Source: Anaerolineales bacterium
Lineage (GTDB): Bacteria; Chloroflexota; Anaerolineae; Aggregatilineales; J027
Reading direction: 5' to 3'
Assembly: GCA_020634155.1 (NCBI GenBank)
Contig: JACKCI010000001.1
Coordinates: forward strand, 930,001 to 994,000
DNA: 64,000 nucleotides
Under the pieces are notes generated by a model. The model was not told the DNA's origin. It did not search any database and saw nothing but the letters and a program-made list of their open reading frames with translations. Numbering within the stretch: the first letter of the stretch is position 1; every line of letters starts with the position of its first letter. The position numbers were made by a program, and so were the translations under genes. Shown here one piece after another: positions 1 to 7,719 of this stretch.

Positions 1-530
1 CTATAGTCTGGCAAGAGTGGCGTATAGAGATTAGGCGTCTCATGCAAATAGTCGATTTCAACCAGTCGAAGTCCCGCATTTAGGGTTTTGCGTCGCATGG
101 CAAGATAGTGGTTGCGGTCGCTCGTCTTGTTGCTGGGTGAAAGCAGTTCAAGGCGCGTCACAGGCTGGTCATCGGCATAGATAACCACCGCGGTTAGCTC
201 ATCCTCATCAATCAAGATTTCCTCGGTAGCGACCTCCAAGGTTGGGATCATTGCAGGCTGGGTCGCTTCTGCTGGGTGAGATAATGGCCCGCGCTGCATA
301 ATTGCAATATCAGGACGTGTACGGGTAAGTTCGGTTCCGCTTACCAAAATCTGGAGCGATTGCTCGGATACAGCATAATAGCCTTCGGGGAGAATCCGAT
401 TCAACGCGCTTTTGAGATGGGTAATATGGTCGCTATGAAACGTCACCCACCCACCTTCGCCCTGTTGCAGCCAACTATGAAAGTGGGCGTTGATACCTCG
501 ATAAGGGTTGTAGTCTAGTCGTAGCGGCAT
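1..530 (-). CDS. DUF4058 family protein, 3' end cut by window edge
   Basis: An open frame starts at an ATG at 530 and runs off the left edge (176 complete codons, no stop). The motif LELLSPSNK followed by a Tyr/Arg-rich helix and LVEIDYL is typical of DUF4058, a family of unknown function common in Chloroflexi and Cyanobacteria. The E-x-L-S-P-x-x-K pattern resembles a PD-(D/E)XK nuclease core, as in the Uma2-like group, but that link is inference. The gene is divergent from exonuclease III, with 65 bases between the start codons. Family assignment is from memory of the motif, not a search. Confidence 0.7.
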   Translation of the reverse strand, partial: MPLRLDYNPYRGINAHFHSWLQQGEGGWVTFHSDHITHLKSALNRILPEGYYAVSEQSLQILVSGTELTRTRPDIAIMQRGPLSHPAEATQPAMIPTLEVATEEILIDEDELTAVVIYADDQPVTRLELLSPSNKTSDRNHYLAMRRKTLNAGLRLVEIDYLHETPNLYTPLLPDY

Positions 531-559
531 TTGTCGAAAACCTGAACTTATGCTATGGT
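531..559 (+). promoter_or_regulatory. Predicted sigma70 promoter of exonuclease III
   Basis: TTGTCG (531-536), a 17-base spacer, and TATGGT (554-559). The predicted start near 566 gives a leader of about 30 bases that includes the GAGGTGAG ribosome binding site. Confidence 0.45.
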
Positions 560-595
560 TTGCCCCGATTCTAACATACTGAGGTGAGAATAAAT

Positions 596-1375
596 ATGAA
601 GCTACTCTCATGGAACGTCAATGGCATACGGTCTGTGCAGCGCAAAGGGTTTCTGGACTGGCTACGCGAAGCCAATCCCGACATTCTGGCGGTGCAAGAA
701 GTCCGCGCCCTGCCTGAGCAAATGGACGCTGAACTGCGTGAACCCGACGGCTACCATACCTATTGGTACCCCGCCGAGAAAAAAGGCTATAGCGGCGTTG
801 GGCTATACACTAAGCAAGCACCCTTGAGCGTCCACTATGGCCTCGGCATTGAGGAATTTGATAGCGAAGGCCGTACCCTGATTGCTGAGTTTCCGCAGTT
901 CACCCTCATCAATGCCTATTTCCCCAGCGGCACACGCGGCCTGACCCGTGTTGATTTTAAGATGGCCTATAACGATGCTTTCCTAGAGGCATGTGAACGG
1001 ATACGTGGCAAGAACCGCACCACACCGCTCATCTTCTGTGGGGATATCAACACGGCCCATAAGGAAATTGACCTCACCCACCCCAAGACTAACGAGAACA
1101 CATCAGGATTTATGCCCATTGAACGGGCATGGCTCGACAAAATCTTCGGCATGGGCTATCTCGATACCTTCCGCCACTTCTATCCCGATGCCGCCGAGCG
1201 TTATTCGTGGTGGACGACCCGCGCCAACGCCCGTGAGCGCAACATCGGCTGGCGTATTGATTATGTGATTGTCACCCAAGACTTGGTACCGAATCTAAAA
1301 GACGCCTACATCCTGTCGGATGTGATGGGGTCAGACCATTGTCCGGTGGGGATTGATTTGCACTTTCCAGATTAA
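596..1375 (+). CDS. xth: Exodeoxyribonuclease III (AP endonuclease)
   Basis: Encodes a 259-residue EEP-fold enzyme that cuts DNA 5' of abasic sites and degrades 3' ends during base excision repair. Visible motifs are WNVNGIRS near the N-terminus, LAVQEVR (metal-binding Glu35), CGDINTAH, and GSDHCPVGIDL at the C-terminus (catalytic Asp-His pair). The length is normal for the family (about 250-270). A GTG at 584 would add four residues, but ATG 596 is preferred because GAGGTGAG at 581-588 sits 7 bases upstream. The stop overlaps the stop of rnhB by 4 bases (tail to tail). Confidence 0.95.
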   Translation: MKLLSWNVNGIRSVQRKGFLDWLREANPDILAVQEVRALPEQMDAELREPDGYHTYWYPAEKKGYSGVGLYTKQAPLSVHYGLGIEEFDSEGRTLIAEFPQFTLINAYFPSGTRGLTRVDFKMAYNDAFLEACERIRGKNRTTPLIFCGDINTAHKEIDLTHPKTNENTSGFMPIERAWLDKIFGMGYLDTFRHFYPDAAERYSWWTTRANARERNIGWRIDYVIVTQDLVPNLKDAYILSDVMGSDHCPVGIDLHFPD

Positions 1376-2040
1376 TCACCCTCAAAAGGGAGTGGGGGTT
1401 GGCCTACCGGACGAAAGGTATAGCGGTGATACGGCGTACCTCCCAGACGCCGCACGGCTTCGATATGGGCAGGGGTACCATAACCGACATTTGAGTCCAA
1501 TTGATAATCGGGGTGACAGCTTTCCGCTAACTGGCGCACCAGACGGTCATGCTCACTTTTGGCAAGGATGGCAGCACAGGCAATCGAGAGGCATTGTGCA
1601 TCACCCCTAATCAATGAACGTTTGTGAGACTCATCGAGGCCTGTCGGAGTCGGCATGGTGCTATCGGTCAGTAAAAAATCAACTGAGCATCCGAGTTGGG
1701 CCTGCACCATCCCCAGCGCTTGCTCCTCGGCCCGACGGATGGCACCCATAATCCCGTATTGGTCAACCTCTTTCGCTGAACTGACACCCACCGCCCACGC
1801 GAGGGCTACCGCTTGGACATCCGCCGCCAGCCGATACACTTTTTTGCGATAAAGCGCCTTTGAATCGCGGACTTGGGCAAGGCTTTCTTTGAGTGATTCG
1901 GGATTATCCAATGGCAAAACGACCATCCCGACACACACTGGCCCAAAGATGCTGCCCCGTCCGGCTTCATCCACGCCCGCAATCAAGCGATAACCTTGCT
2001 TCAGCAATTCTTGTTCATAATCCAAATGGGGTATCTGCAT
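1372..2040 (-). CDS. rnhB: Ribonuclease HII
   Basis: Encodes a 222-residue RNase HII that nicks RNA-DNA hybrids and starts removal of single ribonucleotides misincorporated in DNA. The active-site motif GVDEAGRGSIFGPV (Asp24, Glu25) lies near the N-terminus. The other acidic residues are in LLTDST and GDAQCLSIACAAILAKSEHD. The family hallmark AAILAKSEHDR is clear and the length is typical. It is convergent with xth (4-base overlap) and divergent from the thiolase. Confidence 0.95.
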   Translation of the reverse strand: MQIPHLDYEQELLKQGYRLIAGVDEAGRGSIFGPVCVGMVVLPLDNPESLKESLAQVRDSKALYRKKVYRLAADVQAVALAWAVGVSSAKEVDQYGIMGAIRRAEEQALGMVQAQLGCSVDFLLTDSTMPTPTGLDESHKRSLIRGDAQCLSIACAAILAKSEHDRLVRQLAESCHPDYQLDSNVGYGTPAHIEAVRRLGGTPYHRYTFRPVGQPPLPFEGD

Positions 2041-2075
2041 TAGTCGGATTCCCTGTGAAAAAACACATGAGGCCT

Positions 2076-2103
2076 AGTATACTAAGGAACCTAATGGAGA
2101 CAA
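2076..2103 (-). promoter_or_regulatory. Predicted rnhB promoter, with a palindromic -10 shared with the thiolase
   Basis: On the minus strand, TTGTCT (2103-2098), a 16-base spacer and TATACT (2081-2076) place a start near 2069. The octamer AGTATACT (2076-2083) is a perfect palindrome, so it also gives a plus-strand -10 (2078-2083) for the thiolase, whose -35 is weak. The minus -35 overlaps the thiolase ribosome binding site. Confidence 0.5.
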
Positions 2104-2114
2104 GGAGGGAGACC

Positions 2115-3278
2115 ATGACTCGTGAAGTTGTTATTATTGAAGGAGTACGCACGCCAGTTGGCAAGCGCAACGGTGGATTAAGCCGTGTGCATGCCCTTGA
2201 CCTCGCCAGCGTTCCCCTCAAAGCCTTGATTACCCGCACAGGTATTGACCCGACCAGCATCGACTACGTACTATGGGGGTGTGTGTCACAGGTTGGGGAG
2301 CAGTCTATCAACGTCGGACGCCAAGCATGGCTACACGCAGGGCTACCCCTTGAGGTACCTGCCAGCACCATCGACACCCAATGCGGCTCCAGCCAGCAAG
2401 CCCTCAATATCGCCTTTGGCATGATTGCCAGCGGGCAGGTCGAGTGCATGATTGTCGGCGGCGTGGAGAGCATGTCACGGATACCGATGGGCAGCAATTT
2501 TATGCAGGGGCCGGGGACACCCTATCCGCCGCGCTTTTTGGAGCAATACCCCGTCACCAATCAAGGTGATTCGGCAGAGATGATGGCAAGTCGCTGGGCT
2601 GTCAGCCGTGAGGAGGCCGATACCTTCAGCCTTGAGAGCCACCGCCGCGCCCACCAAGCCACCTTAAACGGTTGGTTTGCAGATGAGATTATTCCAGTCG
2701 AGACGGTTGATGAAGCGGGCAATCCTGTCACCATTTCGCGTGATGAAGGTATCCGCCCCACCACCACCCCTGAAAAGATGGCCTCGCTTGCGCCCGCCTT
2801 CCAAGCCAACGGCATTGTTACTGCGGGTAATTCCAGTCAAATTTCAGACGGCGCGGCGGCCTTGCTGGTGATGTCTGCTGATAAAGCCAAGGCACTAGGG
2901 CTAAAGCCCCGTGCTCGGATTGTGGCCCAGACCCTTGTTGGTGTAGACCCCGTATTGATGTTAAGTGGCCCTATCCCCGCCACCGCTAAAGTATTGTCTA
3001 TTGCCGGACTGAAACTAGACGATATAGATTTGGTTGAAATTAATGAGGCTTTTGCATCCGTTGTGCTGGCTTGGCAACATGAATACCAGCCTGATATGAG
3101 CCGCGTGAATGTGCATGGTGGAGCCGTCGCTCTTGGGCACCCATTGGGAGCTTCCGGTGCCCGTTTGATGGTCACACTACTCCACGCTCTAGAAACGCAC
3201 GGCAAGCGCTACGGCTTGCAAACGATGTGTTGCGGTGGCGGCTTAGGTACAGGGACGATTATCGAATGGCTGGGGTAG
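2115..3278 (+). CDS. Acetyl-CoA acetyltransferase / 3-ketoacyl-CoA thiolase
   Basis: Encodes a 387-residue thiolase that condenses or cleaves beta-ketoacyl-CoA. The nucleophilic Cys90 is in DTQCGSSQQALNIAF. The second site has GGAVALGHPLGASGAR (catalytic His), and the C-terminal Cys is in CCGGGLGTG. Length matches degradative and biosynthetic thiolases (about 390). The frame is open upstream to 1893, but that stretch is antisense to rnhB. ATG 2115 follows a strong AAGGAGGG at 2102-2109. Substrate chain length cannot be read from the sequence, and no other beta-oxidation gene is nearby. Confidence 0.9.
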   Translation: MTREVVIIEGVRTPVGKRNGGLSRVHALDLASVPLKALITRTGIDPTSIDYVLWGCVSQVGEQSINVGRQAWLHAGLPLEVPASTIDTQCGSSQQALNIAFGMIASGQVECMIVGGVESMSRIPMGSNFMQGPGTPYPPRFLEQYPVTNQGDSAEMMASRWAVSREEADTFSLESHRRAHQATLNGWFADEIIPVETVDEAGNPVTISRDEGIRPTTTPEKMASLAPAFQANGIVTAGNSSQISDGAAALLVMSADKAKALGLKPRARIVAQTLVGVDPVLMLSGPIPATAKVLSIAGLKLDDIDLVEINEAFASVVLAWQHEYQPDMSRVNVHGGAVALGHPLGASGARLMVTLLHALETHGKRYGLQTMCCGGGLGTGTIIEWLG

Positions 3279-3712
3279 AAAACCAAGTAGAACGTATTGG
3301 AGCCTATTGCCAAGAAGGGTTAATCACCGAGCGCTTGACGAGCGGCATTTTCATCTATCGGGCAAGTGACATGAAGCGAGCCACAATTGATGTATGGTAC
3401 GCAGCAGTTAGCGCCCATGATAAGGCTGCCTATGCTAATCAGGTGCATATCTGTAGCATTATTGATATACGGCAGGCAGGGTGGCCCACACCTTATGCTA
3501 TAACAATGGCGAACAAAAGCGCCCAAAACACCCCACCTGATTTAGAGGAATCAATGGTCGTTCTGGTGGCTGATACGATTGGGTTTCGTATGGTTGAAAT
3601 CATGGTTCGCAAACTGACCAGCAAAGCCCGCCATGCTACCCGCATCATGCGAGACGAAACCGATGCTATTGAATGGCTACAAGAACGTATTGAGCTGCTC
3701 AAACACGACTAA
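3266..3712 (+). CDS. Hypothetical protein overlapping the thiolase 3' end
   Basis: A 148-residue frame starts at ATG 3266, inside the last codons of the thiolase (13-base overlap), which suggests translational coupling. An upstream start at 3227 is less likely. The protein is soluble with no signal peptide. It begins with a short helix, then alternating strands and helices, and ends with a helix containing TDAIEWLQERIELL. This pattern loosely recalls single-domain STAS/SpoIIAA-like proteins of Chloroflexi, where a Thr/Asp precedes a final Ala-x-x-Trp-Leu helix. I do not recognise the family and assign no function. Its stop is followed by a shared hairpin terminator. Confidence 0.7.
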   Translation: MAGVENQVERIGAYCQEGLITERLTSGIFIYRASDMKRATIDVWYAAVSAHDKAAYANQVHICSIIDIRQAGWPTPYAITMANKSAQNTPPDLEESMVVLVADTIGFRMVEIMVRKLTSKARHATRIMRDETDAIEWLQERIELLKHD

Positions 3713-3713
3713 C

Positions 3714-3753
3714 AAAAATGCCGCCCTTGGGTATATTCAAGGACGGCACATTT
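3714..3753. terminator. Bidirectional intrinsic terminator
   Basis: An 11-bp stem (3719-3729 with 3738-3748, one G-U pair) lies between the convergent unknown gene and the GH3 gene. A run of five A (3714-3718) gives a U-tract on the minus strand, and TTT (3751-3753) gives a weaker one on the plus strand. Confidence 0.75.
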
Positions 3754-3770
3754 CATGGATTGCTGTAACC

Positions 3771-5492
3771 TCAACGAATAGCCTCATACGTCAGACCATG
3801 ACCCAAAGGATAGCCACGAATCGGCATAGGCAGCCGTCCATTGGCAGGAACAGCTCCTGCAATCACCCGACACAGCGCAATCTGGGCTTCCTCCAGTGTT
3901 GAGTAAGCCGAGACAAAACCCGCAATAGACGAGTTAACCGCTTCCCAGTCGTAGGGCTTCCAGAGCGAGACAAAGATGGTCTTCTCTGGTGGTAAAGCCG
4001 CTACCAACGCCCCCTGTGGCTGATTCCATGCCACATTCTCAGCAATGACAATCACCTTGTCGGCTGCTTGGGCCTTGGCTTGTGACGCGCCCACTTCCCA
4101 TTCGGCTGGCACAAAGCTATAACCTTGATACGCCGCATTTGGCAGATAGGTACTGCATTCTTGATAGATGAGCGGCTTGCCAATGGGATAGATGATGGCG
4201 ACATTATCCTCTGGGCGTAATGGGAGCATATTATACTCATCGCGCACCACCGTCGTTCCCATCTCGAACATGTGAATCAGAGCCTCCCGCGAGAAGCCTG
4301 TATCCAAACGATTATAGGTATCATCGGCCTTCAGAATTTGCCAATCCAGCAAGCCATGTTTAGCCTTTAATGTCAAGATACGTCGGGCAGCTTCATCAAT
4401 ACGGCTTTCGGGTATATCACCCGCCACCACCGCATTATAGACCGCATCCATCGCCGCAATTTGGTCAACAAAAGCGGCATTAGTACCAAAGGCCATCATG
4501 TCAATACCCGCCTTAACCGCCATGACTGCCGCGTCAGGAATGGTGAACTGGGTAACAATCCCACCCATCTCCATTGCATCCGTCATCAGCACGCCATCAA
4601 AATGGGCATCATTACGGAGCAGGCCAATCATGGTTGGCGACAAGGAAGCCGGGAGATTTGGGACAGGCTCAATGGCAGGGTAATAGAGATGGCCCACCAT
4701 GATAGCCTCAGCTCCATCCTCGATCGCCAATTGAAAGGCGCGGAAGTTATTGTCCATGAAGGTCTGGCGGTCAATATCAACCGTGGCAAGGCTGCGGTGG
4801 CTATCAGTTGAGGTGGGGTTATGACCGGGGTAGTGCTTGACTACCGCCACCACCCCCTCTGAGGCCATCCCCTGTGCCATCGCGCCCGCAACCATACCGA
4901 CGACCCCGGCATCTTGGCTAATGGTGCGGTGATGCATGACCCGATATTGATTCATGTCATCTTCACGGGTATGCAGGTCTGCCACAGGTGCGAGGTTCAT
5001 CGTAAACCCAACCGCCCGTAGCTCTTGAGCCATCGCCTGCCCAATGCCATAGGCGACATCATAATCCGCCGCTGCGCCAAGTATCACGGGGTCGGGAAAA
5101 TTGGTGAAGCCTTCGGTCAAGCGTCGCACCCGCCCCCCCTCTTGGTCAACGGCTACAAACATCGGCACCCCATCCGCCTCAACCGCATATTGCTGGAAGG
5201 TGTTGATATAGCGGGTGATATAGTCTGGCGTCGTACCATCGACATTCGAGCCAAATAGAACAAGGGCACCGGGGAAATAGGTCTGAATGAAATCCACTTG
5301 ATTAAACGTCGGTTGGGTACCATAGATGCTCACCATGAACATCTGCCCAACCTTTTGCCGTAGCGTCATGGCTTCCAGCAACGCATCAACGCGCTCTGGG
5401 CTATCGTCGGCATGGCTATGCGGGGGTGCGGGCATGGGTGCCAGAACCAAACCTACTATCAGCAAAACAAGCACGCTACGGCGTATTCTCAT
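3771..5492 (-). CDS. Secreted GH3 beta-N-acetylhexosaminidase (NagZ-like)
   Basis: Encodes 573 residues with a signal peptide (about 1-28, RIRR then a hydrophobic core). The GH3 TIM barrel shows VDQEGGRVRRL (116-125), the NagZ-type acid/base loop KHYPGHN...TDSH (219-232, Asp230/His232) and the nucleophile in MTDAMEMGG (Asp305). A C-terminal alpha/beta sandwich follows (about 400-573). NagZ-type enzymes remove N-acetylglucosamine from muropeptides or glycans. Export suggests it acts on the cell's own wall or external glycans. Its start overlaps the glgC stop by 4 bases (ATGA), so it is the last gene of the EEP-glgC-GH3 operon. Confidence 0.88.
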   Translation of the reverse strand: MRIRRSVLVLLIVGLVLAPMPAPPHSHADDSPERVDALLEAMTLRQKVGQMFMVSIYGTQPTFNQVDFIQTYFPGALVLFGSNVDGTTPDYITRYINTFQQYAVEADGVPMFVAVDQEGGRVRRLTEGFTNFPDPVILGAAADYDVAYGIGQAMAQELRAVGFTMNLAPVADLHTREDDMNQYRVMHHRTISQDAGVVGMVAGAMAQGMASEGVVAVVKHYPGHNPTSTDSHRSLATVDIDRQTFMDNNFRAFQLAIEDGAEAIMVGHLYYPAIEPVPNLPASLSPTMIGLLRNDAHFDGVLMTDAMEMGGIVTQFTIPDAAVMAVKAGIDMMAFGTNAAFVDQIAAMDAVYNAVVAGDIPESRIDEAARRILTLKAKHGLLDWQILKADDTYNRLDTGFSREALIHMFEMGTTVVRDEYNMLPLRPEDNVAIIYPIGKPLIYQECSTYLPNAAYQGYSFVPAEWEVGASQAKAQAADKVIVIAENVAWNQPQGALVAALPPEKTIFVSLWKPYDWEAVNSSIAGFVSAYSTLEEAQIALCRVIAGAVPANGRLPMPIRGYPLGHGLTYEAIR

Positions 5493-6751
5493 GGGCCTTC
5501 ATATCCTACTCTTGCGTTATCAGGAACCTCGCCATCGGGGTAAGTCTCGGTAATCACGGTAGGCATCACTTCGCTACCAATAATCACATTGGCCCCAATG
5601 ACATAATTGGCGGGAATGCGGGTACTCTTACCGATGGTGGTAATTTTAACCTCGCCATCATGGTCATTCCGACCCACGCGGGCATTTTCGCCAATCACGA
5701 CCTGCTTGTCAATGACGCAATGTTCCACAACCGCCCCGGCCTCAATGTAGGTATCGGTCAAGATGATGCTTTCCCGCACCACCGCGCCCGGCCCCACATA
5801 GACACCCGGTGACAAGACCGAATGCTCAACGGTTGCACCTGCTGCCACCACTGAGCCATCGGTAACCATGCTATCAATAAAATGAGCACCATGTTCAAGT
5901 TTGACGGGCGGGCGCTCCTCAGAACGGGTATGGATGACCCATGAACGGTCATTGAGGTCAAGCGGGGGCGGTGATTTGAGTAAGTCCATGTGGGCTTCCC
6001 AGTAGGCATCCAGCGTCCCCACATCGACCCAATACCCATTATAGGGATAGGCCAACACCCGCAGCTTATCGGCAATCATCTTGGGGATAATATCCTTACC
6101 AAAGTCGTGCGAGGAGTCGTGGTCTTCAGCATCAGTGCCAAGATAATAATCCAAAATGGGGGTCTTAAAAACATAAATCCCCATGTTAGCGAGGGTGCCG
6201 GGTGGGTCTTTGGGCTTCTCGTAGAACTTGAGGACGTTCATCTTGTCGTCAGTAAACATGATGCCATAGCGGCTGGCCTCATGCAAGGGAACGTCAATCA
6301 CACAGATAGTAAGGTCAGCGTCCTGTTCCTCATGGTATTTGATGAGGGCGGCATAATCCATTTCGTAGATATGGTCACCCGACAGAATCAAGGTCTGTTC
6401 GGGAGAGCCACGCCGCACAAAATTAAAGTTTTGGGCAACAGCATCGGCAGTTCCCCGATACCAGTCGGTGTCATGGCGGCCCTTATAGGGTTGCAGCAGT
6501 TGCACCCCGCCTGAGAATGAGCGGTCTAAATCCCAAGGTCGCCCGCGTGCAATATGCTCATTAAGTGAGTGGGGACGATATTGGGTCAATACCAAAACAT
6601 CAAAAATACCGGAGTTGACACAGTTAGACAGCACGAAGTCGATAATACGGTATTTTCCGGCAAAGGGGACAGCAGGCTTGGCTCGTTTGGCGGTCAGTAC
6701 ACCCAAACGGGTGCCTTCACCCCCAGCTAGAATGACGGCACGAGTAGGCAT
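5489..6751 (-). CDS. glgC: Glucose-1-phosphate adenylyltransferase
   Basis: Encodes 420 residues, the usual bacterial size. It makes ADP-glucose from ATP and glucose-1-phosphate, the committed step of glycogen synthesis. The N-terminal nucleotide-binding loop is LAGGEGTRLGVLT followed by KPAVPFAGKYRIIDF. WYRGTADAV and LSGDHIYEMDY are the substrate-site motifs, and the last 130 residues form a left-handed beta helix. Glycogen phosphorylase lies 12 kb away on the same strand. No glycogen synthase or branching enzyme is seen in the window. It is the middle gene of a three-gene operon, 14 bases after the EEP gene. Confidence 0.96.
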   Translation of the reverse strand: MPTRAVILAGGEGTRLGVLTAKRAKPAVPFAGKYRIIDFVLSNCVNSGIFDVLVLTQYRPHSLNEHIARGRPWDLDRSFSGGVQLLQPYKGRHDTDWYRGTADAVAQNFNFVRRGSPEQTLILSGDHIYEMDYAALIKYHEEQDADLTICVIDVPLHEASRYGIMFTDDKMNVLKFYEKPKDPPGTLANMGIYVFKTPILDYYLGTDAEDHDSSHDFGKDIIPKMIADKLRVLAYPYNGYWVDVGTLDAYWEAHMDLLKSPPPLDLNDRSWVIHTRSEERPPVKLEHGAHFIDSMVTDGSVVAAGATVEHSVLSPGVYVGPGAVVRESIILTDTYIEAGAVVEHCVIDKQVVIGENARVGRNDHDGEVKITTIGKSTRIPANYVIGANVIIGSEVMPTVITETYPDGEVPDNARVGYEGP

Positions 6752-6765
6752 AAAAATATCCTTTA

Positions 6766-7644
6766 CTAAAATTCTAGGGTTACATAAACGGGACGATGGT
6801 CAGAACCACCAATAAAGCGGTTTTGCACCACATGGACGGAACCAGCCACAATCCGTTGGGCAAGGGCTGGCGACAGCAATAAATAATCAATTTGGCTACG
6901 CTCATCTTGAGCCTTCCAGTAATGCGTCCAACGGTCATTGGAGTCGGTCAACAGTTGGAGAGCATCAAATAAGCGCAGGTATTGATTCTGCAACAAGGGA
7001 GATAGGGTTTGAGCATCGGGGGTATCATTCAAATCCCCAGCAATCATAAACAGGTCATTGGGGCCCCGAAAACGCCCATAGACAATCCGCGCAATCATAT
7101 AGGCTTGCTTATAGCGTAGTTTATCGGCATCAGCGCGGGCCTTTTCTTGAGCGGCTTGACTGCCCGTTGGCTCCACATACTTACTTTTGAGGTGGGTCAC
7201 AAACAAGGTGAACAAGCGCTGGCTGGGGTTGTCAGGATGCAAAATCTCGACCTCCAGCAAATCCCGCGAGAATATCTTGCGCCCATTATCTGGGTCACGA
7301 ATAAACTGATAAGAGACCACTTGTCCCAATGGCCCGGTGCTGGCAACCGCCACATCAATATTGCGTGGGTCATTGGCTGGCACCAAGGCAATATCCCGAA
7401 AGTGCCGCCCCAACTGCGAGACATTGAACTCATACAAAACCCCTTTGTTCTCAACCTCTTGCAAGGCAAGGACATCTGGTTTATCCTCGCGCAGGCGTGT
7501 GCCTAATTGGTACACTTGGTCAAGGTCTTTGGGTTTGGTGCTGCGGGCGTTCCAGCGGTCATCGCTCCATGTATACGGGTCATCAAAACGGTCAAACAGA
7601 TTATTGACATTATAGGTACCGACTTTGAGTTGCAAGATCGCCAC
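6766..7644 (-). CDS. Endonuclease/exonuclease/phosphatase (EEP) family hydrolase
   Basis: Encodes up to 292 residues with the EEP fold: TYNVNNLFD at the start, LALQEVENKG (metal-binding Glu), FVTHLKSK, IAGDLNDTPD, and SDHRPVYV at the end. Related proteins include secreted nucleases and phosphodiesterases, but no signal peptide is seen here and the substrate is unknown. The start is uncertain. GTG 7644 directly abuts GGGGGA, whereas TTG 7635 lies at normal spacing (8 bases) after GGGGGAG and gives a protein starting MQLKVGTYNV. It is the first gene of the EEP-glgC-GH3 operon. Confidence 0.85.
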   Translation of the reverse strand: MAILQLKVGTYNVNNLFDRFDDPYTWSDDRWNARSTKPKDLDQVYQLGTRLREDKPDVLALQEVENKGVLYEFNVSQLGRHFRDIALVPANDPRNIDVAVASTGPLGQVVSYQFIRDPDNGRKIFSRDLLEVEILHPDNPSQRLFTLFVTHLKSKYVEPTGSQAAQEKARADADKLRYKQAYMIARIVYGRFRGPNDLFMIAGDLNDTPDAQTLSPLLQNQYLRLFDALQLLTDSNDRWTHYWKAQDERSQIDYLLLSPALAQRIVAGSVHVVQNRFIGGSDHRPVYVTLEF

Positions 7645-7672
7645 TCCCCCAATTCACTAAATCTATGCTACA

Positions 7673-7701
7673 AGTATGCGGGTAGCCTTCACTTTTGACA
7701 A
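7673..7701 (-). promoter_or_regulatory. Predicted promoter of the EEP-glgC-GH3 operon
   Basis: Minus strand: TTGTCA (7701-7696), a 17-base spacer, and CATACT (7678-7673). The predicted start is near 7666, 20-30 bases before the translation start. Confidence 0.55.
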
Positions 7702-7719
7702 CCGATTGACAAAAACTCT

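Noticed and set aside
1893..2114. N-terminal extension of the thiolase frame
   Set aside because: It lies antisense to rnhB and across the divergent promoter. The strong AAGGAGGG before ATG 2115 and the family length fix the start there.
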